Shown here in pieces: positions 9,116 to 16,578 of a stretch of DNA of 64,000 bases. The stretch's first letter is position 1; each line of letters opens with the position of its first letter. The stretch spans positions 806,001 to 870,000 of the forward strand of contig PBIO01000014.1 of NCBI GenBank assembly GCA_002720865.1, read 5' to 3'. The notes under the pieces are model-generated. The model was not told the origin of the DNA. It did not search any database and saw nothing but the letters and a program-made list of their open reading frames with translations. Origin of the DNA: Halobacteriovorax sp. (GTDB lineage: Bacteria; Bdellovibrionota; Bacteriovoracia; Bacteriovoracales; Bacteriovoracaceae). Made by a program: the position numbers and the translations under genes.

Positions 9116-9367
9116 TTACCAAAGAACGTAGAGACCTTTAATAAGATCGTCAGGATGAAGCTCTTTGGAATCGACGAAGAGGCTTTTGTACTCCTCAGAT
9201 GTTTTGGCGTGAACTTTGGAAAAGTAGTTCAGGGGAAGGTAGCCTTTTTTACACTTTTGACAGCTTTCCATTTCCTTTTTTCCCTCGTTTAAAAAACCGC
9301 ACATATGACACTTCTTGAAGATTGTTTTCTTAGAGGTCAATGTGGTTTTATAAGTTGAGTTACTCAT
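9116..9367 (-). CDS. Small zinc-ribbon-like protein
   Basis: 83 residues. Two CxxC pairs (CHMC near 20 and CQKC near 36, spaced by about 12 residues) form a probable one-zinc ribbon; the rest is basic and polar. There is no signal peptide, so it is probably cytosolic and may bind nucleic acid or protein. It stands alone between the coiled-coil gene and the PEGA lipoprotein gene. The family is not recognised. Confidence 0.6.
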   Translation of the reverse strand: MSNSTYKTTLTSKKTIFKKCHMCGFLNEGKKEMESCQKCKKGYLPLNYFSKVHAKTSEEYKSLFVDSKELHPDDLIKGLYVLW

Positions 9368-9417
9368 AGGTACTAAGCTAATCGAAACATTTGAGGGAAA
9401 TATTAAGGAAAAAGTGG

Positions 9418-9453
9418 AAAAAAATTCCGCTCTACAGCTAAAGGCAGAGCGGA
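9418..9453 (-). terminator. Rho-independent terminator after the 505-residue coiled-coil gene
   Basis: On the minus strand TCCGCTCT (9446-9453) pairs with AGAGCGGA (9426-9433), followed by ATTTTTTT. It lies just downstream of the stop at 9466. Confidence 0.85.
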
Positions 9454-9465
9454 TTAGTCGGTTTC

Positions 9466-10983
9466 TTAGAAGGCGAAGTAGGCTGGGTTTCTTCCTGGGA
9501 CTTCTGGAGCGAACTGTCCAGCGCCTGTAGGAAGGCCAAATCCTTGTCCTAGCTCTGATCCAAAGTAATTACTTGGACCGATATCTCCCCAGTAAGTATT
9601 TTGAGGATTACGAGCTGAGTGATAAAGGAATGAATCCATTCCTTGCTTAGGCATATAGTAGTAACTATTCACCTGAGTATTTCCATTATTAAAATCAAAT
9701 GGGCTAGCACCTGGTTGACTCCACATTTTATTCATCATGGCGAGTCTCATATATGAGTTCCAATCAACCATGCTTGAGTCAGTAAGCGGGTTTTGATTAA
9801 CAACTGGCATTTGCGGAGCCGGAGCCTGATTGGCAAGCATGGCATACATTGTAAACTGTTCCATCAAGGCCGCAATCTGAGCCTTTTCTTTTTTACGTCT
9901 CTCGGCCATCTCTTCTTTTTCTTGTTTAAGAGCGGCGACAACTTTATCTATTTCTTTTTTATCTTCTTCAAACTCAGTCACTTGCTTTTTTAGTTCTTTC
10001 AGTTGTTTTTGTTGCTCGCATTCAGCAATTCTTAGATCAGCAAGTTGGGCACCCTGAGTTTCAATTTCTGTTGATTGTGTAGCAATCTTAGTTTCTTGTT
10101 CAGTTATCTTGGCATCTTGTTCTTCAATTTTCTTATCTTTACTTTGAAGCTCATCACTTAGTGCAGCAACTTGAAGTTCAAGACTTGCAATTTCATCTTC
10201 AGCAAGACCAAGCTCTTCATTAGTTAAATTAAGCTCGTCTTGAAGACCAGAAAATTCAGCTTTTAAACCCTCAAGTTCAGCGAGAGCATTTTCTTTTGCT
10301 TCTGTTTGTGAAGCGAGCTGAGTTGTAAGAGTGGCAATATCATTTTCCAATTGTTCTTTAATTTTGGCGTGCTCGCTATTGGCCGTATCAAGAGCTAATA
10401 GGGCTTCCTTTTTAAGGGCAAGCTCTTCATTAATTCTGGCATCTCTCACTTCGATATCAGCAGCGCGGCCCTCTTTTTCAGTCTTAAGACTTTCTTTGAT
10501 TGAAGCAATATCAGCCTCAAGAGCTTTCTTTTCAGTGGCGTGCATTTTCTTAACGGCGATCATATCCGACTTAAGTCTAGAGCGTTCTGCATCTAATTTT
10601 TTAATATCTTGAATTGCTAAAGCGATAATATGTGCAGCAGCTTTATTTTGAGATTTTAAGGCTGCGATCTCTCTGGCCTTCTTTTTAATCTCAGTATCTT
10701 TAGCTTTAATTTTTGCTTTAAGCTCAGCACTGTCATTTATATACATACGAATTGATTCAACGTAGCGCTTTCTTTTATAGATAAGACCCAAGGGAGTAAC
10801 AATTAAGATCTCCTCTTCATAGGCTTTATCTTGAGCGATAGCGACCTCAGAAGCAATACCTCTAGAAGCTAGGGTAAGGCTGCTCTTGGCAGGTGTAGGA
10901 ATTGTATTTACTGCATGTGAGACAAGACCCACGGCCACAAGGCAAAAACAGTAAAAACCTAAACGCCATTTTGACATATTCAT
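9466..10983 (-). CDS. Exported long coiled-coil protein with C-terminal signature
   Basis: 505 residues. An N-terminal hydrophobic segment (YCFCLVAVGLVSHAV, about 12-26) is a signal peptide or anchor. Residues from about 75 to 360 form an almost unbroken coiled coil rich in Glu, Lys, Ala and Leu with heptad spacing. The last 110 residues are quite different: rich in Asn, Tyr, Gly, Pro and Met, with QVNSYYY, FAPEVPGRNPA and a terminal YFAF. The neighbour at 11159 has the same layout and end. Candidate roles are structural: an envelope-spanning rod or surface filament. ATG 10983 follows GGAGAGAGTT. Confidence 0.75.
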   Translation of the reverse strand: MNMSKWRLGFYCFCLVAVGLVSHAVNTIPTPAKSSLTLASRGIASEVAIAQDKAYEEEILIVTPLGLIYKRKRYVESIRMYINDSAELKAKIKAKDTEIKKKAREIAALKSQNKAAAHIIALAIQDIKKLDAERSRLKSDMIAVKKMHATEKKALEADIASIKESLKTEKEGRAADIEVRDARINEELALKKEALLALDTANSEHAKIKEQLENDIATLTTQLASQTEAKENALAELEGLKAEFSGLQDELNLTNEELGLAEDEIASLELQVAALSDELQSKDKKIEEQDAKITEQETKIATQSTEIETQGAQLADLRIAECEQQKQLKELKKQVTEFEEDKKEIDKVVAALKQEKEEMAERRKKEKAQIAALMEQFTMYAMLANQAPAPQMPVVNQNPLTDSSMVDWNSYMRLAMMNKMWSQPGASPFDFNNGNTQVNSYYYMPKQGMDSFLYHSARNPQNTYWGDIGPSNYFGSELGQGFGLPTGAGQFAPEVPGRNPAYFAF

Positions 10984-11105
10984 AACTCTCTCCAGTTTGA
11001 AATAACTATGGTTTTAATAGAGCAAGGACTATGCCAATAAATGAGGGGGTAAGTAGTTGAATTTGTCTTAGGAAGTGGTAATTTTTATAGGACCGTCTAA
11101 AATTT

Positions 11106-11146
11106 AGACACCCCCATGCGCATACTATGGCAGCAGAGGGGTGTCT
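11106..11146 (-). terminator. Terminator after the 351-residue coiled-coil gene
   Basis: AGACACCCC (11106-11114) pairs with GGGGTGTCT (11138-11146); on the minus strand the stem is followed by AAATTTT. It lies just past the stop at 11159. The T run is imperfect and the loop is long (23 bases). Confidence 0.65.
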
Positions 11147-11158
11147 TATGTTGTTTAA

Positions 11159-12214
11159 TTAAAAGCTAAAAAATTCTGAACCAACATTTCCTCTTCCTGC
11201 TGTAGGAACTGTTTGGGTGTAGTTAACTCCATCAATAACCGGCATTAGTCTTGGCATCGATGAAGCCGCTGGGTTTCTCGACTCTAGTTCTGGGGCAGCA
11301 AATCCACCGTAGCTACCGATTCCAGGATATCCGCCAAATCCAAATCCGGCAGACTGACCACCGAAGTAATAGGTATTAACTTGCGACCTAGGGGCTGCAG
11401 CTTGTGGTCTATTCATCATGGACATTAACATAAACATTGAAAAAGGATCATTACCTGCAGGGGCTAAAAGCGCTGGAGGAGATACTTCAAAGAATGAGTT
11501 TTGTTGACCTTGGATATGGGCAAAAAGCTGAGCATAAGTCATAACATCAGCACTAAAGCCATCAACACTGGCGTCTGCATCTACTTCCGCTTCTTCATCA
11601 ACTTCTGCAACTACCTCTTCTTTATCTTTAAGAAGCTCAGCAATTTGTCCTTTAATATCTTCTAGTAAACCTTTGTTTTCACAGATTCTTTCACTTGTGG
11701 CAGCAAGAGCTGCTTTTTGCTCAAGAAGCTCAGATTCTTGGGCCTTTGAGATTTTTGTGTTTAGCTTTTCCTTAACTTCAGCTGGATAAAAATCAACCAT
11801 TTCCTTAGCTAAAGCATCAAAGGCTGGTTTATTTTCATGTTCAGCTTTATCAGAAAAGAAGCTTCTAAAGTCAGCGGAACGAGTTAGAAGACGTGTTCCT
11901 TCTACTCCGAGCTCTTCTACTTCTTCATCTCTCATTTGGATAAGTTCACTTAATCCCGTTTCCTCAGCGTTTAGACGAGCGTGAAACTTTGATCTGGATT
12001 CTTTATGAGCCTCTACAAGCTTCTTAAAATTTGAAAGTTCAACATCAACGTTTTCAGCGGTTACAGATTCAAATTCTACAGCGTTGGCTATTGTTCTAAA
12101 GATAGATGGGCTCCAGTTACCAGCTACTGACTGATGTTCGTAAACCACATTAGAACCAAAGGTAAACCCTAAGACTGATAGTGCAAGAGCACCCTTTGCT
12201 ACCATGGACTTCAT
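11159..12214 (-). CDS. Exported coiled-coil protein, sister of the 505-residue neighbour
   Basis: 351 residues. The N-terminal signal (ALALSVLGFTFGSNVVY) is followed by a helical, charged region to about residue 220. A glycine-, alanine- and aromatic-rich tail follows, with QVNTYYF, a run of GFGG/GGYPG, FAPELESRNPA and the terminal EFFSF. QVN(S/T)YY, FAPExxxRNPA and a final aromatic-F pair recur at the same relative places in the 505-residue protein encoded downstream, so the two are homologous at least in their tails. GAGGAGAGAATT precedes ATG 12214. Each gene has its own terminator, so they are separately transcribed. Confidence 0.75.
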   Translation of the reverse strand: MKSMVAKGALALSVLGFTFGSNVVYEHQSVAGNWSPSIFRTIANAVEFESVTAENVDVELSNFKKLVEAHKESRSKFHARLNAEETGLSELIQMRDEEVEELGVEGTRLLTRSADFRSFFSDKAEHENKPAFDALAKEMVDFYPAEVKEKLNTKISKAQESELLEQKAALAATSERICENKGLLEDIKGQIAELLKDKEEVVAEVDEEAEVDADASVDGFSADVMTYAQLFAHIQGQQNSFFEVSPPALLAPAGNDPFSMFMLMSMMNRPQAAAPRSQVNTYYFGGQSAGFGFGGYPGIGSYGGFAAPELESRNPAASSMPRLMPVIDGVNYTQTVPTAGRGNVGSEFFSF

Positions 12215-12284
12215 AATTCTCTCCTCATTAATTTATATAGGAGTTTAATTACAAGAGTCGTGCCATCTAGAAATAGTGGAAATC

Positions 12285-12305
12285 ATAAAAGAGCGAGTAG
12301 TCGCT
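12285..12305 (-). terminator. Weak terminator-like hairpin
   Basis: On the minus strand AGCGA-CTAC-TCGCT (12292-12305) is followed by CTTTTATG. It lies 40 bases past the stop of the 108-residue protein gene. The stem is only five pairs. Confidence 0.35.
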
Positions 12306-12345
12306 TTGGTAAAAAAGAAATGGTGCTGTCTAAACTTTTTACGAA

Positions 12346-12672
12346 TTAAAGATTTGAACTTGAATCATCATCTTCAGCGAAGGCCTGATCCATAGCATTC
12401 ATATTATCTGTAAAAGTTTGCTGGATTTTTTTCATAAGCTCTAGCTCATGCTGAACTCTAACCTGCTCAATTTTCTTTCTAAGCATGGCCTCAGTTCTTT
12501 TCTCAAGCTTTTCTCTGAAAGCTTTTCTTCTTTCTGAGGGGCTCATTGTGCGGGCAGCATACTGGCCATCAATACCGATAATATCGTTATTAACTCTTTG
12601 AACATTGTTTGAAGCGGCTAAAAGATTAGCTGAAAAGAAAAGAGTCACTATAAAGATAAAAGTCTTATTCAT
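12346..12672 (-). CDS. Small exported helical protein
   Basis: 108 residues with a cleavable signal (IFIVTLFFSANLLAA, cleavage near 20). The mature part is a single long charged helix with coiled-coil character between about 45 and 90 and ends in an acidic DDDSSSN tail. It lies directly upstream of the two larger coiled-coil genes in the same orientation, so it may belong to the same envelope structure; that link is inference from position. Ribosome binding is weak (GGGAT). Confidence 0.65.
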   Translation of the reverse strand: MNKTFIFIVTLFFSANLLAASNNVQRVNNDIIGIDGQYAARTMSPSERRKAFREKLEKRTEAMLRKKIEQVRVQHELELMKKIQQTFTDNMNAMDQAFAEDDDSSSNL

Positions 12673-12771
12673 GGTTGCATCCCAAGGGTGAAATCTAAAA
12701 ATCGCCTAAATATAGTGAAGGGTGTCAAGTTTGTCTAGCTGGATTATAGAGATTACGGCAGCTATTATTCG

Positions 12772-13173
12772 TCACTTTTTCTTGGGGGTCTTCTTTTGTA
12801 GTTTTTCGATCTCAGAAAGGACCATATTGAAGTTTCCATTATTGATTATGATTTCATTTGCCCCTGATTCCGCTAAGCTAGCGGCCGCCTCATCATCAGC
12901 TTCCGGTAATATGGCCAGAATAGGCAATTCGTCACGGGTGTGGACATTTCGTAAAAGCCCTACAATTTCCTCCGCTGGCATGTCTTCAAGCTCATCCCCT
13001 TGGATGATCACCAGGTTAAAGGGATGTTTTTCCACGAGGTGGATGGCGTGAAAGCCACCCTGGGCAAGCTCCACATTAAAGGCCTGCATTCTAAGCCTTG
13101 AGCTAGTTTGCTTTTTGCGGGTTTCGTTCCCATCAACATAAAGAATATTATATTCGTCCGTAAGTGCTGGCAT
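12772..13173 (-). CDS. Degenerate response-regulator receiver domain (pseudo-receiver)
   Basis: 133 residues from ATG 13173. The fold pattern follows a CheY-like receiver: ILYVDGNE at 9-16 (position of the VDD acid pocket), a helix, NLVIIQGDEL where the phospho-acceptor Asp should stand, PILAILPE for the Thr/Ser strand, and SGANEIII where the conserved Lys is expected. The acceptor Asp appears replaced (Gln or Gly), and the Thr and Lys are missing, so phosphorylation is unlikely. It is a lone domain without an output module. A longer frame would run through the tRNA gene, so I reject it. Confidence 0.65.
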   Translation of the reverse strand: MPALTDEYNILYVDGNETRKKQTSSRLRMQAFNVELAQGGFHAIHLVEKHPFNLVIIQGDELEDMPAEEIVGLLRNVHTRDELPILAILPEADDEAAASLAESGANEIIINNGNFNMVLSEIEKLQKKTPKKK

Positions 13174-13217
13174 GGAGAGATTATCGCTAAACTTAGTTTT
13201 TGAGTAAAGGGGGAAAA

Positions 13218-13292
13218 TGGAGCGGCGACCGAGGGTCGAACTCGGGACCTTCTGCATGGCAAGCAGACGCACTACCACTGTGCTACCACCGC
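13218..13292 (-). tRNA. tRNA-Gly (anticodon GCC), CCA encoded
   Basis: On the minus strand: acceptor GCGGTGG / TCGCCGC (two wobble pairs), D arm GCAC-AGTGGTA-GTGC, anticodon stem TCTGC/GCAGA with loop TTGCCAT (anticodon GCC), five-base variable loop, T arm CCGAG-TTCGACC-CTCGG, then T73 and an encoded CCA. It reads GGC/GGU glycine codons. All arms pair, so the gene is intact. Confidence 0.95.
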
Positions 13293-13348
13293 TCGATTTT
13301 AGGGATATTAATTACGGGTTGATTTTATGTCAATAATGATGCGAAAAG

Positions 13349-14155
13349 TTATTTTTTCCAGATTTTGCTTACCCATTCTGGATGATCAATAAATGGGTTT
13401 CTATTTTTCTGAAAAGTGTAACCGCGGTTATTTCGGTTTCTTTCGTGCTCGCTTACCGGGTCTTGCTTATGCCACTTAAGAAGCATTCTAACAAAATGGG
13501 CCTTGTAAACTTGATCGCGGCTACCGTCTAACCACTCGTGATGAAAAGATTGAATTCGGTCTTCGTATCTTGTCGCAAAATAAAAAAGAGATCTGGCGAT
13601 ATCACCTTTGAATTCATCGATTGGTTCAAAAACTGTATTCCCAACATTTTCAAAAGTATTTTTACCGACTTTAGATCCATTTCTAGATGTCCACTTAGCA
13701 ACCTTACCAACCTCACCAAAAGAAAGATGTCCTCTTCTATTATTTACATAACCATCGGAAGGATAGACATGAAAAAAGTCTGATCTCATTGGCTTAGCTT
13801 TATTAAATGAAGACTGAGGAAAGATATGTTCTCTATTGTAGCAATCAGCTTCTTTCTTATAGTTCCCACATCTTTTTTTAGGAGAGTTAAAAATATAAGG
13901 ATCAGCACCATTTGGATTTTCAGAATACATATCAACGATTGAGCCATCACCATCATAAGTCGTGTCGCGATCAGTTTCTTTATAAGCATTAAATAGGGCG
14001 CCGTAGCTTTGTGATTTATGTGTTCTTGAGATTATTGTTTTGAGGGCGGATTTAAGTTGATAGCCAGTAAGGCCTTCTACATTTCTGTAGTAATTTTTTT
14101 CTGCAATTGCTGAATTCGAAAATAAAACAGCAAAAATAATTAGAAACTTATTCAC
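13349..14155 (-). CDS. Exported endonuclease I family nuclease
   Basis: 268 residues with a signal peptide (FLIIFAVLFSNSAIA, cleaved near 18). The core shows the endonuclease I (EndA/NucM) motif: NREHIFPQSSF, then DFFHVYPSDGYVNNRRGH. In this family the His of REH/CEH-type motifs is the general base and the nearby Asn binds magnesium. It should cut DNA nonspecifically in the periplasm or outside the cell, fitting the digestion of prey or environmental DNA. The end RNRNPFIDHPEWV is also shared with the second family member at 20914. Start GTG 14155 follows GAGGGG. Confidence 0.88.
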   Translation of the reverse strand: MNKFLIIFAVLFSNSAIAEKNYYRNVEGLTGYQLKSALKTIISRTHKSQSYGALFNAYKETDRDTTYDGDGSIVDMYSENPNGADPYIFNSPKKRCGNYKKEADCYNREHIFPQSSFNKAKPMRSDFFHVYPSDGYVNNRRGHLSFGEVGKVAKWTSRNGSKVGKNTFENVGNTVFEPIDEFKGDIARSLFYFATRYEDRIQSFHHEWLDGSRDQVYKAHFVRMLLKWHKQDPVSEHERNRNNRGYTFQKNRNPFIDHPEWVSKIWKK

Positions 14156-14215
14156 TCTGCACCCCTCAATTCAGCCATTAAGTTAAACTTATAGAGACCA
14201 TAAGGCAAATCTTGG

Positions 14216-15310
14216 TTACTGCAGGGGGTCGATGGAAATAGACTGTCCGTCTTTATTTATTAGGCTGCCATCAAAGTCAAAGGACTCAGGATTAAAGGCG
14301 GAGGTCTTACCTTCTCCTCCAGGAATGTCGATGACATACTTCGGTATCATCCAGCCTGGTAATTCATTTCTAAGTAGATGATAGAGATAGCGCCCTTCTG
14401 TGAGACTTAAATAAAAGTGCATCCCACCTTTTACTCGATCGGGATGATGGAGGTAGTAGGGAGTAATTCCAAGATCGCTTAAATTGGTAAATAAGTTTTT
14501 TAGAGAAGTAAGATCATCATTTATGTCTTTAAGCAGCACTGATTGAGATAATAATTTTATCCCGGTTTGTTTTATTTTTATCAATGAGGCCCTTACTTCA
14601 TCATCGAGTTCATCGGTGTGATTTGCATGAACCGCAATAATTAAACTAAAAAATTTCTTTTTGTATTTTGTTAGAAGTTCACAGAGCTCTTTTGTCACTC
14701 GACTCGGTAAAATAATGGGAGTCCTAGTATGAATTCTTAAATACTTTATGCTTGGAATTTTTGAGAATTCTTTAAAAAGGAGCTCAAGCTTTTCATCACT
14801 TAAGATAAGGGGGTCTCCCCCAGAGAGGATCACTTCATTTACTTCTGGATGATTATTTAAATAATTGATGGCCTCTTTTAATTGACCATCAAAAAGCTCT
14901 GAGGGATTGGCCAATTCGTTTTTTCTAAAACAGTACCTACAGGTAATTGGGCATACTGGAGTGGGGAAAAAGAGTAGACGGTTTTTATAGCGATGGATTA
15001 TCTTCCCTGGCTTTGAATGATTTTTATCCCCGATGGGGTCCTTCATACCTGCTTTCTTATTTTCCTCAGAATGGGGGACAAACTGTTTCCAAAGGGGACT
15101 TTTATCTCCAGCTCGCAAAATTTTCTTCGCGAAGTTTTTAGGAATAAAAATGGGGTAAGTTGTTTTTGGTAATTTTTGGCCTAGGACTTTTTCTAAATCT
15201 GAATAAGTCTTTATGGCCTCTTTTAATTCTAGCTTCCAAGAATCTTGAGCATTATTTCTTTGTAGTGCTACTTTTTTCTCTTGTTCGTCTAAGAGATTAA
15301 GGCCGAACAT
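14216..15310 (-). CDS. KamA-family radical SAM aminomutase (lysine 2,3-aminomutase-like)
   Basis: 364 residues from ATG 15310. The radical SAM cluster CPITCRYC gives the CxxxCxxC pattern at about 120-127, followed by LSGGDPL. The C-terminal PGGEGKT matches the PLP-lysine loop of lysine 2,3-aminomutases. It could be a metabolic lysine 2,3-aminomutase or an EpmB that modifies EF-P; no epmA or efp gene is in view. I place the start at 15310 because AAAGAGGGCGGAA stands just before it; the longer frame (TTG 15391) lacks such a site and would overlap the small gene upstream by 95 bases. Confidence 0.85.
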   Translation of the reverse strand: MFGLNLLDEQEKKVALQRNNAQDSWKLELKEAIKTYSDLEKVLGQKLPKTTYPIFIPKNFAKKILRAGDKSPLWKQFVPHSEENKKAGMKDPIGDKNHSKPGKIIHRYKNRLLFFPTPVCPITCRYCFRKNELANPSELFDGQLKEAINYLNNHPEVNEVILSGGDPLILSDEKLELLFKEFSKIPSIKYLRIHTRTPIILPSRVTKELCELLTKYKKKFFSLIIAVHANHTDELDDEVRASLIKIKQTGIKLLSQSVLLKDINDDLTSLKNLFTNLSDLGITPYYLHHPDRVKGGMHFYLSLTEGRYLYHLLRNELPGWMIPKYVIDIPGGEGKTSAFNPESFDFDGSLINKDGQSISIDPLQ

Positions 15311-15536
15311 TTCCGCCCTCTTTAATGAATTGTCTTTTTCCCCACCAAGCACAACCTCTAATAAGAGCTGCTCCATAAAGGGCCATTCCAAAAAAGTGGT
15401 ACATGACTTCTTCTATGGTTCCTTGGCCGGTTTCTGTTAGGGCGTAGTGAATCCATTTTAAAAGGATAAGATGCAGAATAAGAATGATGAGCTGCTGAAG
15501 TCTTAGTCCAATATTGTTTTTATTAATTAAAGTCAT
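15297..15536 (-). CDS. Possible small membrane protein upstream of the aminomutase
   Basis: 79 residues with two hydrophobic stretches (LQQLIILILHLILLKWI near 13-29 and a shorter one, FFGMALYGAALI, near 48-59) and a basic tail. With the aminomutase start at 15310 this gene would overlap it by 14 bases, an arrangement typical of translational coupling. No Shine-Dalgarno sequence is seen, but TATACTTAAG lies directly before ATG 15536. No family is recognised; chance remains possible. Confidence 0.4.
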   Translation of the reverse strand: MTLINKNNIGLRLQQLIILILHLILLKWIHYALTETGQGTIEEVMYHFFGMALYGAALIRGCAWWGKRQFIKEGGNVRP

Positions 15537-15559
15537 AAGCTTAAGTATAATGTGAAACG

Positions 15560-16450
15560 TTATTTGTTAAGTAACTTCTCGCGTTCAATCTGTTCTTGGG
15601 TACTTAGAGTCTTGTACTCCGCAATCTTCTTCACCGCAAAGGACTTGTAGAGGTTGCTGACGAGGCAGTGAGCATAAAGAATAAGACCGTCTGGCATCGG
15701 TAGAAGGCTTATGGGTCTTACGGGCCTAAATTTACCCTTCATGCTTCCGCCTTTGTATTTGATATCAATCAATTCCTGATTTGCCACAAGGGGCTCAAGT
15801 CCTTTTATTTGTTTTGGGATATCAAGCTCAGAGTCTTCATCAAAACTGTTCATTTCAAATAAAAAAGCACTGTTTAAGATCTTAGTATTTTTCTTTTGTT
15901 CATAATAGGTTTGAAGGGCCTTAGTAAAAACATGTAAGCAGGCCTTGGCATCGTCTAAGGCACGGTGATGATTTTCTAATTTTATATCTAGCTTCTCAAC
16001 TAAGGTGGCCAGCTTATGGTTCGGAAAATCTGTAAAGACTTTCCTTGAAAGGGCGCAAGAGCAATAAACCTTTGCGGCCGGAAGATTGAGTTTATTTTGA
16101 AGCATATCAAAGACGATAAAGCCCACATCAAATTTAGCGTTATGGGCAATTAGGGGAAAGCCAGCGATAAAATCCACAAACTCAGGAATCACGGAATCAA
16201 TAGTTGGGGAGTCGGCCACCATCTCATCAGTTATATTGTGGATCTCTGTGGTAAATGGGGGAATGGGAATTCCTGGCTGAATAAGCCTATCAAAGGTCTC
16301 AAATCCGTCTTTGGTGACCTTTATTCCAGAAATCTCGATGATTCGATCCACTAACGGGGATAGGCCGGTTGTCTCCAGGTCAAAGGCTACGACGCCCTGT
16401 GGAAAAAAATGGCGGAGGATGTCTAATTCGTCGCTACTAAGATGTTTCAA
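15560..16450 (-). CDS. DEDDh 3'-5' exonuclease (DnaQ/epsilon-like)
   Basis: 296 residues. The exonuclease domain fills the first ~180 residues: FDLETTG (Exo I; D24 and E26), HNAKFDVGF (Exo II) and HHRALDDAKA (Exo III with catalytic His and Asp). This set marks the DEDDh family of DnaQ, ExoX and the N-terminal part of DinG-like proteins. The C-terminal ~110 residues have no recognised domain and end in EQIEREKLL. It may proofread, trim RNA or degrade ssDNA. The start is TTG 16450 after GGAACG. Confidence 0.85.
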   Translation of the reverse strand: MKHLSSDELDILRHFFPQGVVAFDLETTGLSPLVDRIIEISGIKVTKDGFETFDRLIQPGIPIPPFTTEIHNITDEMVADSPTIDSVIPEFVDFIAGFPLIAHNAKFDVGFIVFDMLQNKLNLPAAKVYCSCALSRKVFTDFPNHKLATLVEKLDIKLENHHRALDDAKACLHVFTKALQTYYEQKKNTKILNSAFLFEMNSFDEDSELDIPKQIKGLEPLVANQELIDIKYKGGSMKGKFRPVRPISLLPMPDGLILYAHCLVSNLYKSFAVKKIAEYKTLSTQEQIEREKLLNK

Positions 16451-16578
16451 AAACGTTCCAGATATTAAAGACTTAGGGGCTTTGCTGTCGTTGACAACGG
16501 AGCCTTACAGCCTTAAAAAGTGTTTTAATATTAAAGACATATAGCCCAAAACGCTTAAAGGTACAAACGAGACAATCC

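Noticed and set aside
13174-13278. Extended N-terminus of the pseudo-receiver gene
   Set aside because: This stretch is the tRNA-Gly gene and its flank on the same strand.
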